Part shown: positions 19,201 through 27,262 of the stretch, piece by piece
How the letters are laid out: each line of letters opens with the position of its first letter
Position numbering within the stretch: the stretch's first letter is position 1
Position numbers and translations under genes: made by a program
The notes under the pieces: generated by a model
The model's database searches: none
What the model was told of the DNA's origin: nothing
Seen by the model: the letters and a program-made list of their open reading frames with translations, nothing else
Assembly: GCF_033446685.1 (NCBI RefSeq)
Contig: NZ_JAWQLY010000008.1
Location: forward strand, 1 to 64,000
DNA length: 64,000 nt
Source: Modicisalibacter sp033446685
GTDB lineage: Bacteria > Pseudomonadota > Gammaproteobacteria > Pseudomonadales > Halomonadaceae
Direction: 5' to 3'

Positions 19201-19360
19201 CGACGCCAAGTCGCTGCGCGAGGCGTACCTGGCCTACCGTGACACCAGTCATCGCCAGGCGTTGACCAAGCAGGGCGGGCGCGTATCGGCGGAGGATTTC
19301 GCCGACCATCGTCGGGCGGTGAACGACCTCTGGCAACGCTGGCTGGAGCCGGGCGACTGA
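16298..19360 (+). CDS. glnE: Bifunctional glutamine synthetase adenylyltransferase/adenylyl-removing enzyme
   Basis: GlnE adds and removes AMP on glutamine synthetase according to nitrogen status. The two nucleotidyltransferase domains are both intact: residues 193-210 (GMGKLGAGELNLSSDIDL) for the N-terminal adenylyl-removing half and 739-756 (GYGKLGGIELGYGSDLDL) for the C-terminal adenylylating half. At 1020 residues it is longer than the E. coli protein (946). Part of the excess is an Ala/Gly tract encoded by a 15-base repeat near residues 850-865. It is a lone gene with its own upstream region after the aceF terminator. Confidence 0.96.
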   Translation: MALSEGFLPTTDIPASLHPRLGQLEQRLREALGEADARAERNEEEPPSEAWAALPQARRGELARVLAVSNLVAESLIRYPGWLAYLDAEGELDRAPEREQYDRLLADALERAADESQLHAALRRFRRARMLGIVWRDLIRPDGEDMWQTAASVSWLAESCLEGALGWLEEHFAPRWGRPAATADGEAQRLVVLGMGKLGAGELNLSSDIDLIFAYPEKGTTRGGKREYDHQEYFTRLGQKLIGALDAVTADGFAFRVDMRLRPLGDGGPLVGSFTMLASYYQDQGREWERYAMLKARPVAGDIDAGRALLAELRPFVYRKYLDFGAIESLREMKSLINREVRRKGMTGNIKLGPGGIREAEFVVQAFQLIRGGRDTELQVASLKTALERLAPLELLPQAVVDELTPDYVFLRDLEHALQALDDRQTQTLPDAAGERERVALGMSRAEACFDDWPALVARLDEVRERIRGHFDAVIADPEEDTETPAAEAVADEATVPLDEWRALWRGELAESEAQALLDRAGFEASVSLRRIEGLRQSRAVQGMQRIGFERLDALMPLLLDAAADSAAPTTALERALPLIEAVLRRTAYLALLRENPDALDHLMRLCGASPWIAEQLARHPVLLDELLTPATLYSPADKARLADELRQALARIPEDDEEAQLEALRVFKHAQVLHVAASDIAGARTLMKVSDYLTFIAEVVLDQVLVMAWRNLVRKHGRPQRRDGSRVGRQVPEFLIVGYGKLGGIELGYGSDLDLVFIHDGALKGSTDGKRAIDNPVFFTRLGQRIIHLLTAVTPAGALYEVDMRLRPSGNSGLLVSSLDAFADYQRNQAWTWEHQALVRARVVAGDDVAAAGAAAAGAAAADGASLRERFAAIRGEVLGRARDTQALRDEVVAMRHKMRDHLGSGASEREAGRFDIKQDAGGMIDIEFLCQYAVLAMSHDEPALLEWSDNMRLLETLEATGRLPASDAKSLREAYLAYRDTSHRQALTKQGGRVSAEDFADHRRAVNDLWQRWLEPGD
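18845..18892 (+). repeat. In-frame 15-base repeat in glnE (Ala/Gly tract)
   Basis: Two perfect adjacent copies of GGTGCCGCGGCGGCC (18857-18871 and 18872-18886), flanked by partial copies, encode an AAAGAAAAGAAAADGA tract between conserved blocks of the second nucleotidyltransferase half. The period is in frame, so slippage would change only the linker length. Confidence 0.9.
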
Positions 19361-19516
19361 GCCTGCGGGAACTGCTTGGCGCAGCGCGCCACAGGCATGC
19401 GGATTTTTGGTCAGTTTTGGCTAGGCTTGCTACAGGATAATGCAGGGCGAGTAGCGCTCGACTAGTCTCACGTCCCCATCGCGAGGCCGGAGTCCTCGCC
19501 AGTTTTCGGGAGGCCA

Positions 19517-20308
19517 ATGACAAGGATCGTTATGCTCGAATGGATCTCGCAGCATCAAAAAATACTCAGTCTCGTCATCAATTTCGGCACACTGCTGATC
19601 TGGCTGGTCTACGCGCAGCTGCTGTATCTGGGCTTTCGTCGCCAGCGTCGTCCACGGTTGATCATCAATCGCGGCAAGAACAAGAACATCAACGCGCTGT
19701 GCATCATCAGCAACATGAGCGTCGAATCGATCTTCATCGAATACATCGTCGCCACGCTCGAGACCTCGCGGGGCGACATCATCATGGACATCACCGATTT
19801 CGAACAGTCGTACAGCGAAGACGACGAGCAGGGGGGCGGCGAGCAGAAAGGCGGCGAGCAGGAGAGCCGAAAGTCGCGGCGCGTGCTCAGCGAGTCGCCC
19901 GTCAACGAAAACACCCGTCAGGGGCCCCTGGGGTCGGGTGAGTTCGTGCACATCGGCACTTTCCATGACCTGATTCGCCGCATGCTGCGCCAGCAAGGCA
20001 TTGGAATGGAGCACTATCGGCCCAAGGGCGATCTGCAATTGCACAAGCTGACCATCCGCCTGATCGGCATCTATGGTCCCGAGGATCTGCCAATCGGCGC
20101 CGAACGCTCGTTCGACTTGGAAGATGATGGCAACGACTACTCCTTGACCCCGGCCACCTGGGATACCAAGCGTATGGCCTCCATGCGTATGCGGCGCAAG
20201 CTGCGTCAGCAGATCCAGGAATTGAACTCGACCAATTTCGAGGCTTCCACGATCAAGTGGAAAGAAGAAGAGGCTGAAGAGGAAAAGGTCCGCGAAGGGG
20301 CGCGATAA
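19517..20308 (+). CDS. Hypothetical membrane-anchored protein with one TM segment
   Basis: I do not recognise this 263-residue protein. A hydrophobic segment at ~residues 17-40 (LVINFGTLLIWLVYAQLLYLGF) is followed by a basic stretch, giving a single membrane anchor with a cytosolic body. A central Gly/Glu/Gln-rich low-complexity stretch (EQGGGEQKGGEQE) and a highly charged, probably coiled C-terminus (KWKEEEAEEEKVREG) flank a domain with beta-strand-like character. An alternative ATG at 19532 has a better-spaced AAGGA. Codon use and GC are slightly lower than in neighbours. Confidence 0.7.
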   Translation: MTRIVMLEWISQHQKILSLVINFGTLLIWLVYAQLLYLGFRRQRRPRLIINRGKNKNINALCIISNMSVESIFIEYIVATLETSRGDIIMDITDFEQSYSEDDEQGGGEQKGGEQESRKSRRVLSESPVNENTRQGPLGSGEFVHIGTFHDLIRRMLRQQGIGMEHYRPKGDLQLHKLTIRLIGIYGPEDLPIGAERSFDLEDDGNDYSLTPATWDTKRMASMRMRRKLRQQIQELNSTNFEASTIKWKEEEAEEEKVREGAR

Positions 20309-20318
20309 GTGGCGTCCG

Positions 20319-20990
20319 CTAGCCTCCAAGCCGGGCGAGACCGCCCTCGAGATCGGTGAGGTCCGGCAGGGTAACGCTATTGGCCGGAAACGGCGAATGG
20401 CTGGCGTCGTCGGCAAGGATGCCGACGAAATGCGTGCCATTGGAACGTGCGGCCCGATAGTCGTTGTAGGAATCGCCGATCATCACCGTGCGCGCCGCAT
20501 CGAAGCCATGATGATCGAGTAGGTTACGCAGACCGTTGACCTTGTCCGGCGGCGCGCCCAGTACGTCGTCGAACAATCCGCTCAAGCCACGCTGCGCGAT
20601 CACTCTTCGTAGCTCCGCCTGAGGTGTCGCCGAGAGCAGGAACAACGGCCGGCGATCTCGCCAGCGTTCCAGAAACTCATGCGCGCCGGGCAGCATCGGC
20701 GCCTCGGCGACCCGCGATTCGATGTGTTCAGCGAAGGCGCGAGATAACGCGCGGATGCGCGCCTCGGAGATCGGCCGGCCGAGGATGTGCGCTTCGATGT
20801 GGTGAAACTTGACGTCGCGTGGCTGGCCCCCGCCGCGCGCCAGGTAGGCGCGAATGGCCTGGCGTAGCGGCTCGGGTTCGTCGCGATAGAAGTCGGCGAA
20901 GGCACTGCGCTTGAGGCGCGCCGAATCGAGAATGACCCCGTCGCAATCGAAGACCAGCGCGTCGAAGCGATGTTCGAGAGGCTGCGGCAT
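20319..20990 (-). CDS. HAD-superfamily hydrolase (phosphoglycolate phosphatase-like)
   Basis: A 223-residue haloacid dehalogenase-type phosphatase. The nucleophile motif is FDCDGVILDS near residue 12; motif II lies in FLLSATPQAEL (Ser/Thr), the motif III lysine in APPDKVNGL and the acidic motif IV in MIGDSYNDYRAA. A helical cap domain sits between motifs I and II. The substrate is unknown. The start at 20990 (MPQPLEHRF) is preferred; an extension to 21041 runs into the upstream hairpin. It lies downstream of tctA on the same strand but is separated by a GC hairpin. Confidence 0.85.
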   Translation of the reverse strand: MPQPLEHRFDALVFDCDGVILDSARLKRSAFADFYRDEPEPLRQAIRAYLARGGGQPRDVKFHHIEAHILGRPISEARIRALSRAFAEHIESRVAEAPMLPGAHEFLERWRDRRPLFLLSATPQAELRRVIAQRGLSGLFDDVLGAPPDKVNGLRNLLDHHGFDAARTVMIGDSYNDYRAARSNGTHFVGILADDASHSPFPANSVTLPDLTDLEGGLARLGG

Positions 20991-21012
20991 GAGAGTGCTC
21001 GTTATCACGCGA

Positions 21013-21034
21013 GCGGGCCCGTCATCGGGCCCGC
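21013..21034 (-). terminator. GC hairpin after tctA
   Basis: A perfect 8-bp stem (GCGGGCCC / GGGCCCGC) with a 6-base loop directly downstream of the tctA stop. There is no T-run, so it is a possible Rho-aided or partial terminator between tctA and the HAD gene. Confidence 0.5.
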
Positions 21035-21042
21035 GTAACATG

Positions 21043-22542
21043 TTAGCGCGACTTGCGCCTGGCTAGCATCGCCTTGAGCGGCGTGTTGCTCAACAGCAGC
21101 AGTACCACCGCCACGCTCAATATCAGCGAGAGCGGATTGGTCACCAGGGCCAGCAGGAAGGCACCGCTGTCGTCACCCACCGAGGACATCGCCTGGCGGT
21201 AGGTAGTATCCATCAGCGGGCCGAGAATCACGCCGAGAATGACCGGGCCCGTCTGGAAACCGAAAATCTTCAGGAAGTAGCCGACAATGCCGAAGCCGAG
21301 CATCCAGTAGACCTCGGTCATGCTGCTGTTCAGCGAGTAGCTGCCCACCACGCACAGCACCAGGATCAACGGGATCAGGATCCCCTTGGGCAGCTCGACC
21401 ACCTTGGCGAAGATCTTGATGCCCATCAGGCCGAAGATCAGCAGGAAGATATTGGCCAGCACCAGCGCGCCCACCACGAACCAGAAGATATGCGGCGAGG
21501 TCACCATCAGCATCGGGCCGGGATTGAGGCCATGGATGACCAGGGCGCCGATCATTATCGCTGTTACCGCGTCACCGGGCATGCCCAGGGTCAGCATGGG
21601 AACGAAGGCACCGCCCACTGCCGCGTTGTTGGCGCTTTCCGGGGCGACCAGGCCTTCATACGCCCCCTGTCCAAAGGGCCGGGAAGGCTTCTTGACCGAG
21701 CGCTTGGCATGGTCGTAAGCGAACAGGGCGGCAATGTCGCCGCCGGTCCCGGGCAGCGCGCCAACGATGACACCGATGAGCGAGGTGCGAATCGACAGTG
21801 GGAGGAACTTCAGCACCAAATGCAACGAGGGAATGATTTTGTCGACGTTCTGGCGTACCGGCTTGACGTTGAGCTGATGCAATTGGAAGAACGCCTCGGC
21901 GACCCCGAACAGGCCGATCATCACCACGACATAGTGGATACCGCCCAGCAACTGAATGTTGCCCATGGTGAAGCGCGGTTCGGCGGTCACCGGATCCATG
22001 CCGACCAGGCCGATGATGGCGCCCAGCGCGGCGGCGAAGATGCCACGGGACAGCGACTCCGCCGCCAGGCTACCCACCAGCATGAGACCGAGCACGGCGA
22101 TCAGGAAGTAGTCGCGTGGCGCGAACTGCAGGGCGAACTCGGACAGCACCGGTGCCGTGCTGGCCAGCACCAGCACGCCGAGCAGGCCGCCGATCACCGA
22201 CATCACGGTACTCAGGCCGATGGCCTGGCCGGCCTCGCCCCGCTGGGCCAGCGGGTAGCCGTCGAATGCCGTGGCCACCGCCGAGGGTGCACCGGGGATA
22301 TTGAGCAGGATGGCAGTGCGCGAGCCGCCGTACACGCCACCGCAGAAGACGCCTACCATCAATGCCAAGGCGTCGTTGACATCCCAGGCGAAGGTGAAGG
22401 AAATCAGGATCGACACCGCCATGGTGACCGAAAGACCGGGGATGGCGCCGATGTAGATGCCGGCGAAGGTACCGACCGCCGTCAGCAGCAGTAGCGACAG
22501 GTCGGTCCATGACATCAGGAAATAGGCAAGCGAGTCAGCCAT
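21043..22542 (-). CDS. tctA: Tripartite tricarboxylate transporter large permease TctA
   Basis: A 499-residue, ~12-TM permease of the tripartite tricarboxylate transporter (TTT) family, the large membrane subunit that moves a carboxylate with sodium or proton. Family signatures include GAIPGLSVTMA near the N-terminus, GALPGTGGDIAALFAYDHAKR in the middle and PGDAVTAIMIGAL. It ends the tctC-tctB-tctA operon, 12 bases after tctB. Divergent from quiC across a regulator-rich gap, so a quinate- or shikimate-like hydroxy acid is a plausible substrate (inference). Confidence 0.92.
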   Translation of the reverse strand: MADSLAYFLMSWTDLSLLLLTAVGTFAGIYIGAIPGLSVTMAVSILISFTFAWDVNDALALMVGVFCGGVYGGSRTAILLNIPGAPSAVATAFDGYPLAQRGEAGQAIGLSTVMSVIGGLLGVLVLASTAPVLSEFALQFAPRDYFLIAVLGLMLVGSLAAESLSRGIFAAALGAIIGLVGMDPVTAEPRFTMGNIQLLGGIHYVVVMIGLFGVAEAFFQLHQLNVKPVRQNVDKIIPSLHLVLKFLPLSIRTSLIGVIVGALPGTGGDIAALFAYDHAKRSVKKPSRPFGQGAYEGLVAPESANNAAVGGAFVPMLTLGMPGDAVTAIMIGALVIHGLNPGPMLMVTSPHIFWFVVGALVLANIFLLIFGLMGIKIFAKVVELPKGILIPLILVLCVVGSYSLNSSMTEVYWMLGFGIVGYFLKIFGFQTGPVILGVILGPLMDTTYRQAMSSVGDDSGAFLLALVTNPLSLILSVAVVLLLLSNTPLKAMLARRKSR

Positions 22543-22554
22543 GGGAGGACCTCG

Positions 22555-23031
22555 TCAGGGTAGGTAGACCTGGAATAGCAGCTTGAACAGGGCATAGATG
22601 ATGGCGATGGAGACGGCGGCGATGATCGCCGACGACACGAAGCGGCCATGACGTAGATAGACCATGGCCACGTACAGGAAGATCGGGGTAGCGACCACGA
22701 AGCCGAGTGGCTCGAGCAGGAACAGATAGCCGATGGCCAGCGCCGAGAAGATCACGATCGGCAGGGGAAAGTGCTCGTGCAGGAACTGGCGAGCTTCGTC
22801 GAGGGCGCCGCGTGTGTTCGGCTTCTCCTTGCGGAACTGGCCTGCGATGATGACCAGCATCGAGACGATCAAGAGCACGCTCAAGCCGACGGGAAACGCC
22901 CCGGGGGAGTTGATCGACTCGAAACCGGCCCCCGAAATCCGGTAGGCCTCGTAGAGGACGCCCAGGCTGAACAGAAGCAGCAATAGATTGAATGCACGCT
23001 CGCCGGGCTGGAGCTTGGTGTGACTGGACAT
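22555..23031 (-). CDS. tctB: Tripartite tricarboxylate transporter small permease TctB
   Basis: A 158-residue protein with four hydrophobic segments, the small membrane subunit of a TTT transporter. The ATG at 23031 (MSSHTKLQPG) is chosen because GGAGA lies eight bases upstream; the frame extends to 23052 without a ribosome site. Such subunits are poorly conserved, so the identification rests on size, topology and position between tctC and tctA. A hairpin lies between tctC and this gene. Confidence 0.88.
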   Translation of the reverse strand: MSSHTKLQPGERAFNLLLLLFSLGVLYEAYRISGAGFESINSPGAFPVGLSVLLIVSMLVIIAGQFRKEKPNTRGALDEARQFLHEHFPLPIVIFSALAIGYLFLLEPLGFVVATPIFLYVAMVYLRHGRFVSSAIIAAVSIAIIYALFKLLFQVYLP

Positions 23032-23051
23032 GGGGAGAGTCTCCATGAGCA

Positions 23052-23082
23052 AACGGCGGAGGGGCTGGGCCCTTCCGCCGTT
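23052..23082 (-). terminator. Hairpin between tctC and tctB (likely partial terminator)
   Basis: A 9-bp stem (AACGGCGGA / TCCGCCGTT) with a further partly paired GGGGCTGGGCCCT centre, read on the minus strand after the tctC stop and followed by TT. Intercistronic hairpins like this commonly give more binding protein than permease. Confidence 0.6.
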
Positions 23083-23097
23083 CTTGCTAGCTAGCTG

Positions 23098-24099
23098 TTA
23101 CGGCTTGGGAATGCCGACTTCCTCGGGGGAGACCTTGGCGGAACCGGCCTTTTCCAGGGCCCAGGCCGTGACGGACTGCCAGCGCTCCAGGAACTGCTTG
23201 GCTTCCTCACCCTGCAGATTGAGCGACTTGGCGCCGTTCTCGGAAAGGAACTGCTGGAACTGCTCGTTGGCCACGCCTTTCTCGTAGGCATCGCTCAGCG
23301 TAGCGACGATATCGTCCGGCGTATCCTTGCGCACGGCGACCGCCCAGAACGGGCCCCACGGTAGATAGGATTCCATCTTGGGCAGCGCCTCGGTGATCGG
23401 CGGGGTATCCGGCAGCTCCTCGATGGATTCCTTGGTCACCACGGCCAGCCCCTTGAGCCGGCCGGAGGCGATATGCTCCTGGGCGGCGGCCAGACTCAGC
23501 GGCATGAAATCGATATGCCCGCCGAGCATGGCGGTGATGCCGGGGCCATCGCCACCGAAGGTGACGTTGCGCACGTCGAGGCTATCGACGGAGTTGATCA
23601 TCGCCAGCACCGTGCTGGGCAGGCCCCCGGCGCCGGTGCCGCCCATACGCAACTCGCCCGGGTGCTCATGGGCGTACTTGAGCAGGTCGCCGAAGTTCTT
23701 CCATTCCTTGTCCGCCGGGGCGGCGATCACCACCAGGCCCTGGCCGATCACGTTGATCGGGGTCATGGCGCTGTAGTCGAAGTCGGCCAGGCCCATGATC
23801 GAATACAACTGCGGGTTCTCCGCACCGTAAAGCACTGTATAGCCGTTGGCCGGCTTCTGCATGACGGTGCTCATGCCGATCACTCCGGTGCCGCCGGGAC
23901 GGTTGGTGAGTACGATGCTGGTACCCAGCGCCTCCTCGACGTGTGGCGTCAGACTGCGTGCGACGTTGTCGGTGGCGCCGCCCGCGCCCCACTGGATGAT
24001 TCCCTCGATGTTGCGTTCCGGGTAGTCGGCGAAGGCGCTCGAAACGGCGGCCAGGGTGCCGGCCGAGATCGCCAGGCCGGTCAGTAGTTGCTTGATCAT
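23098..24099 (-). CDS. tctC: TTT-family periplasmic substrate-binding protein TctC
   Basis: A 333-residue extracytoplasmic binding protein of the Bug/TctC family. The start at 24099 gives a clean signal peptide (MIKQLLTGLAISAGTLAAVSSAFA) and has GGAGG upstream. Family features include the RNIEGIIQWGAGGATDN segment (ligand carboxylate loop) and AHEHPGELRMGGTGAGG. It leads the tctCBA operon. Two IclR-type operator sites (24176-24209) lie 77-110 bases upstream. Confidence 0.93.
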   Translation of the reverse strand: MIKQLLTGLAISAGTLAAVSSAFADYPERNIEGIIQWGAGGATDNVARSLTPHVEEALGTSIVLTNRPGGTGVIGMSTVMQKPANGYTVLYGAENPQLYSIMGLADFDYSAMTPINVIGQGLVVIAAPADKEWKNFGDLLKYAHEHPGELRMGGTGAGGLPSTVLAMINSVDSLDVRNVTFGGDGPGITAMLGGHIDFMPLSLAAAQEHIASGRLKGLAVVTKESIEELPDTPPITEALPKMESYLPWGPFWAVAVRKDTPDDIVATLSDAYEKGVANEQFQQFLSENGAKSLNLQGEEAKQFLERWQSVTAWALEKAGSAKVSPEEVGIPKP

Positions 24100-24175
24100 G
24101 AGCTGTTGTCCTCCAGACGGTGCGACGCTTTGTTGTTTAGAGTGTGTCCGGCATCGTCGCAATGGTATGCATTGT

Positions 24176-24209
24176 GTTCGATAGGCGAATCGTCGTCCTA
24201 TCTGCGAAC
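24176..24209 (-). promoter_or_regulatory. Tandem IclR-type operator upstream of tctC
   Basis: Two 15-base sites start exactly 19 bases apart: GTTCG-ATAGG-CGAAT (24176-24190) and GTCCT-ATCTG-CGAAC (24195-24209). The first is a near-perfect match to GTTCG-N5-CGAAC; the second keeps one half well. The rest of the 392-base gap between tctC and quiC (24100-24491) holds no gene; it contains this pair, the quiC pair and both promoters. Confidence 0.6.
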
Positions 24210-24372
24210 AAGCTAGAGACGGCTTGCGATGCTGTCAATCGTCGAACGCCCGACTAAGACCAATGTCGAATCAAATTTGGAACATCGTGCTAGAACTGGC
24301 CTGATGGCGCTTGAGGCCCCGATTCCAGAGGGCTCGCTGGGTGAGCGCGCTTGACAGGATTGTGCTCCAGCA

Positions 24373-24406
24373 GTCCATAATGCGAACTAAAGAACGCTAT
24401 GCGAAC
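24373..24406 (+). promoter_or_regulatory. Tandem IclR-type operator upstream of quiC
   Basis: Two sites 19 bases apart, GTCCA-TAATG-CGAAC (24373-24387) and GAACG-CTATG-CGAAC (24392-24406). Each keeps an ATGCGAAC right half, with a degenerate left half. The spacing equals that of the tctC, pcaI and dctP pairs. They lie 86-119 bases before the quiC start. Confidence 0.55.
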
Positions 24407-24491
24407 AATGGGTCGTCCAGCGCCCGCTATCTTACAGTAGGGTATCAACGTCGACGACGGTATCTTGTCCGACAAATCAGGAGAGTATGTC

Positions 24492-26336
24492 ATGCGAGCC
24501 ATAGCCACCGTCTGCCTTAGCGGTGACCTGCGCAGTAAACTGGAAGCTGTCGCCCGCGCAGGCTACGACGGGGTGGAGATCTTCGAGAATGACCTGCTGT
24601 CCTTCGATGGCTCGCCACGCGACGTCCGCGCATTGTGCGAATCGCTCGGCTTGCGGATCGTCGCCTTCCAGCCGTTTCGCGATTTCGAGGCGATGCCCGA
24701 GCCGCAGCGCCGGCGCAATCTCGAGCGCGCCGAGCGCAAGTTCGATCTCATGGAGGAGCTGGGCACCGACTTCCTGCTGGTCTGCAGCAACGTCTCGCCG
24801 CAGTGCATCGACGACATGCAGCGGGTGGTCGACGACCTTCGCGAACTGGCCGAGATGGCCGGCCGGCGCGGCCTACGCGTCGGCTTCGAGGCGCTGGCCT
24901 GGGGGCGCCACATCAGCGATTACCGCGTGGCCTGGGAGGCGGTGAAGCGCGCCGATCACCCGGCGTTGGGGGTGGTGCTCGACAGCTTCCACATCCTGTC
25001 GCGCGGCTTCGAACTCGACACCATGGCGGGCATTCCCGCCGACAAGATCGCCTTCGTGCAGATCGCCGACGCGCCGCTGCTGGACATGGACGTGCTGCAG
25101 TGGAGCCGGCACTTCCGCTGCTTCCCCGGCCAGGGCCGATTGCCGCTCGAGGCGTTCATGCAGGCGCTGGCCAGGACCGGTTATAGCGGGCCGCTGTCGC
25201 TGGAGATCTTCAACGACGCCTTTCGCGCCGCGCCGAGCGACGCCACCGCCAAGGATGGGCTGCGCTCGCTGATCTGGCTCGAGCAATGCGCCGAAGGCGC
25301 GCCCTGGTCGCAGCCGGCCCCGGCGCAACCCGACTACAGCGGCATTCACTTCATCGAGTTCACCCTCGACGAGGACAGTGCCGCGCCGCTCGGCGAATTT
25401 CTTTCGGCGCTGGGCTTTCAGCACATCGGACGGCACCGCTCCAAGAACGTCGAGCTGTGGCGCCAGGGCGACATCCATCTGGTGCTCAACTTCGAGACCG
25501 ACAGCTTCGCGCACACCTTCCGCCTGCTGCATGGCACCTCGGTGTGCGCGGTGGGCTTTCGGGTCAGCGATCTCGACACCGCCATGGCCCGGGCGCGGAT
25601 CTATCAGGCGCCGCTGTTTCGCGGTCCGGTGGGCGAAGGCGAGATGCAGATCCCGGCGCTGCGCGGGATCGAGGGCAGCCTGGTCTACCTGGTCAACGAT
25701 GCCCAGGCCCGCGACGTGCAGTGGCGAACCGACTTCACGCTGTTCGGCGACGGTCATGACGAAGGGACCGGGTTGACCAACGTCGATCACATGTCCTACG
25801 TCCTGCCGCCCACCCAGCAGCTCGGCTGGCTGCTGTTCTATCGCACCGTGTTCGGTTTCGCCGCCGGCAGCGAGCACGAGATAGCCGATCCGCGCGGCAT
25901 GATGATCAGCCAGACGGTGACCAGTCCCGACGGCTCGATCCGCATTCCGCTCAACGTTTCGTCGGCCGCGGACACCCAGTCGGGGCGCTTCCTGTCGGAG
26001 CATCAGGGCGGCGTGCAGCAGATCGCCTTCGCCACCCGCGAGATATTCATGACCGTCGATGCCATGCGCGCGCGCGGCCTGCCGATGCTGCGCATTCCAG
26101 CCAACTACTACGACGATCTGGCGGCGCGTTTCGAGCTCGACGATGAACTCCTCGAGGCGATGCGCACGCGCAACATCCTCTACGATCGCAACAACGATGG
26201 TGAATTCTTCCACGCCTATACCGAGACCTTCATGGGACGCTTCTTCTTCGAGGTGGTCGAGCGGCGCGGCGATTATTCGCAGTTCGGCGCGGTAAACGCC
26301 CCGATCCGCCTGGCCGCGCAGGCGGCGCAGCGCTGA
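24492..26336 (+). CDS. quiC: 3-dehydroshikimate dehydratase QuiC with fused HPPD-like domain
   Basis: A 614-residue two-domain protein. Residues ~1-280 form an AP-endonuclease-2-type TIM barrel with the metal-site pieces GFEALAWG, VLDSFH and LEIFND; in QuiC enzymes this domain dehydrates 3-dehydroshikimate to protocatechuate. Residues ~290-600 are a VOC/4-hydroxyphenylpyruvate dioxygenase-like domain, as in pseudomonad QuiC1. In that domain the first (NVDHMSY) and third (FFEVVERRG) iron ligands are visible, but the middle histidine of HPPDs is Gln (GGVQQIAF). The start at 24492 follows AGGAGAG. It leads an operon with the aroE-like and aroQ genes. Confidence 0.9.
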   Translation: MRAIATVCLSGDLRSKLEAVARAGYDGVEIFENDLLSFDGSPRDVRALCESLGLRIVAFQPFRDFEAMPEPQRRRNLERAERKFDLMEELGTDFLLVCSNVSPQCIDDMQRVVDDLRELAEMAGRRGLRVGFEALAWGRHISDYRVAWEAVKRADHPALGVVLDSFHILSRGFELDTMAGIPADKIAFVQIADAPLLDMDVLQWSRHFRCFPGQGRLPLEAFMQALARTGYSGPLSLEIFNDAFRAAPSDATAKDGLRSLIWLEQCAEGAPWSQPAPAQPDYSGIHFIEFTLDEDSAAPLGEFLSALGFQHIGRHRSKNVELWRQGDIHLVLNFETDSFAHTFRLLHGTSVCAVGFRVSDLDTAMARARIYQAPLFRGPVGEGEMQIPALRGIEGSLVYLVNDAQARDVQWRTDFTLFGDGHDEGTGLTNVDHMSYVLPPTQQLGWLLFYRTVFGFAAGSEHEIADPRGMMISQTVTSPDGSIRIPLNVSSAADTQSGRFLSEHQGGVQQIAFATREIFMTVDAMRARGLPMLRIPANYYDDLAARFELDDELLEAMRTRNILYDRNNDGEFFHAYTETFMGRFFFEVVERRGDYSQFGAVNAPIRLAAQAAQR

Positions 26337-26395
26337 ACGCAACCACGCTATGCAACCGGGAGCCCGCCAGGACGGCCCCGCAATGGAGGACGTGC

Positions 26396-27262
26396 ATGAA
26401 ACTCGGTTTGATCGGCAAGGCAATCATGAACTCCAGCTCGCCGGACCTGCACGTCCGGCTGGGCAAGCTGACGGGCATTCCCGCCAGCTACGATCTCTTC
26501 GATGCCAACGAACAACCCATCGAATCGCTCGACTGCCAGGTCCGTAAGGTAATGGCGCAGGGCTATCGTGGCGTCAACGTCACCTACCCCTATAAAGAAG
26601 CCGCGCTCCAGGTGGCCTCGGCGGTGGGCGAGGGCGCGCGGCTGGTCGGCGCGGCCAATACGCTGGTTTTCAAGGGCGCGACGATCCAGGCCGAGAACAC
26701 CGACTTCACCGGTTTCATCAGTGGCTACCGGGCGACCCTCGGCGAGCGCCCGCCGGGGCGCGTGCTGCTGGTCGGCACCGGCGGCGTGGGCAAGGCGGTG
26801 GCCTTTGGTCTGGGCAAGCTGGGCGCCGAAGAGATCATCCTGCTCGACCTGGACCCCGAGAAGTCGCGCCGGCTCGCCGAGGAGCTCAAGCGCGCCGGCT
26901 TCCCCGCGTCGACGATCGCCGCCGAGGCGGTGGAAGCGACCGCGGCGCGCTGCGACGGCTTGGTCAACTGCACGCCGATCGGTCACGAGAAGAGCCCCGG
27001 CTGCCCGTTGCCCGGCTCGGCGATCCAGGCCCACCAGTGGATATTCGACGCCGTCTATGTACCGGCGGTGACCGAGTTCATCGCCGCGGCCAAGGCGGTG
27101 GGCGCGCAGGTGGTCAGCGGCGTGAGCCTGTTCGTGTTTCAGGGTGTCGATGCCTTCAAGTTCTTCTGCGAAGATGCTGACAAGCGGGCGTTGGTCGAGG
27201 AACAGGCCGCGGCGCTGTTTGCCCACTACAAGCGTGAACTGATGAAGGAGAACGAGGCATGA
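26396..27262 (+). CDS. Quinate/shikimate dehydrogenase (AroE superfamily)
   Basis: A 288-residue AroE-superfamily oxidoreductase. The catalytic pair is present, K67 in NVTYPYKEA and D103 in ENTDFTGF, along with the substrate serines in NSSSPDLH and the nucleotide loop GTGGVGKA. Its position between quiC and aroQ argues that it oxidises quinate or shikimate to 3-dehydroquinate or 3-dehydroshikimate (as YdiB/QuiB-like enzymes do) and is not the biosynthetic AroE. An aspartate (LDLD) in the cofactor pocket after the glycine loop favours NAD+ over NADP+, which fits a catabolic role. It overlaps aroQ by four bases. Confidence 0.88.
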   Translation: MKLGLIGKAIMNSSSPDLHVRLGKLTGIPASYDLFDANEQPIESLDCQVRKVMAQGYRGVNVTYPYKEAALQVASAVGEGARLVGAANTLVFKGATIQAENTDFTGFISGYRATLGERPPGRVLLVGTGGVGKAVAFGLGKLGAEEIILLDLDPEKSRRLAEELKRAGFPASTIAAEAVEATAARCDGLVNCTPIGHEKSPGCPLPGSAIQAHQWIFDAVYVPAVTEFIAAAKAVGAQVVSGVSLFVFQGVDAFKFFCEDADKRALVEEQAAALFAHYKRELMKENEA

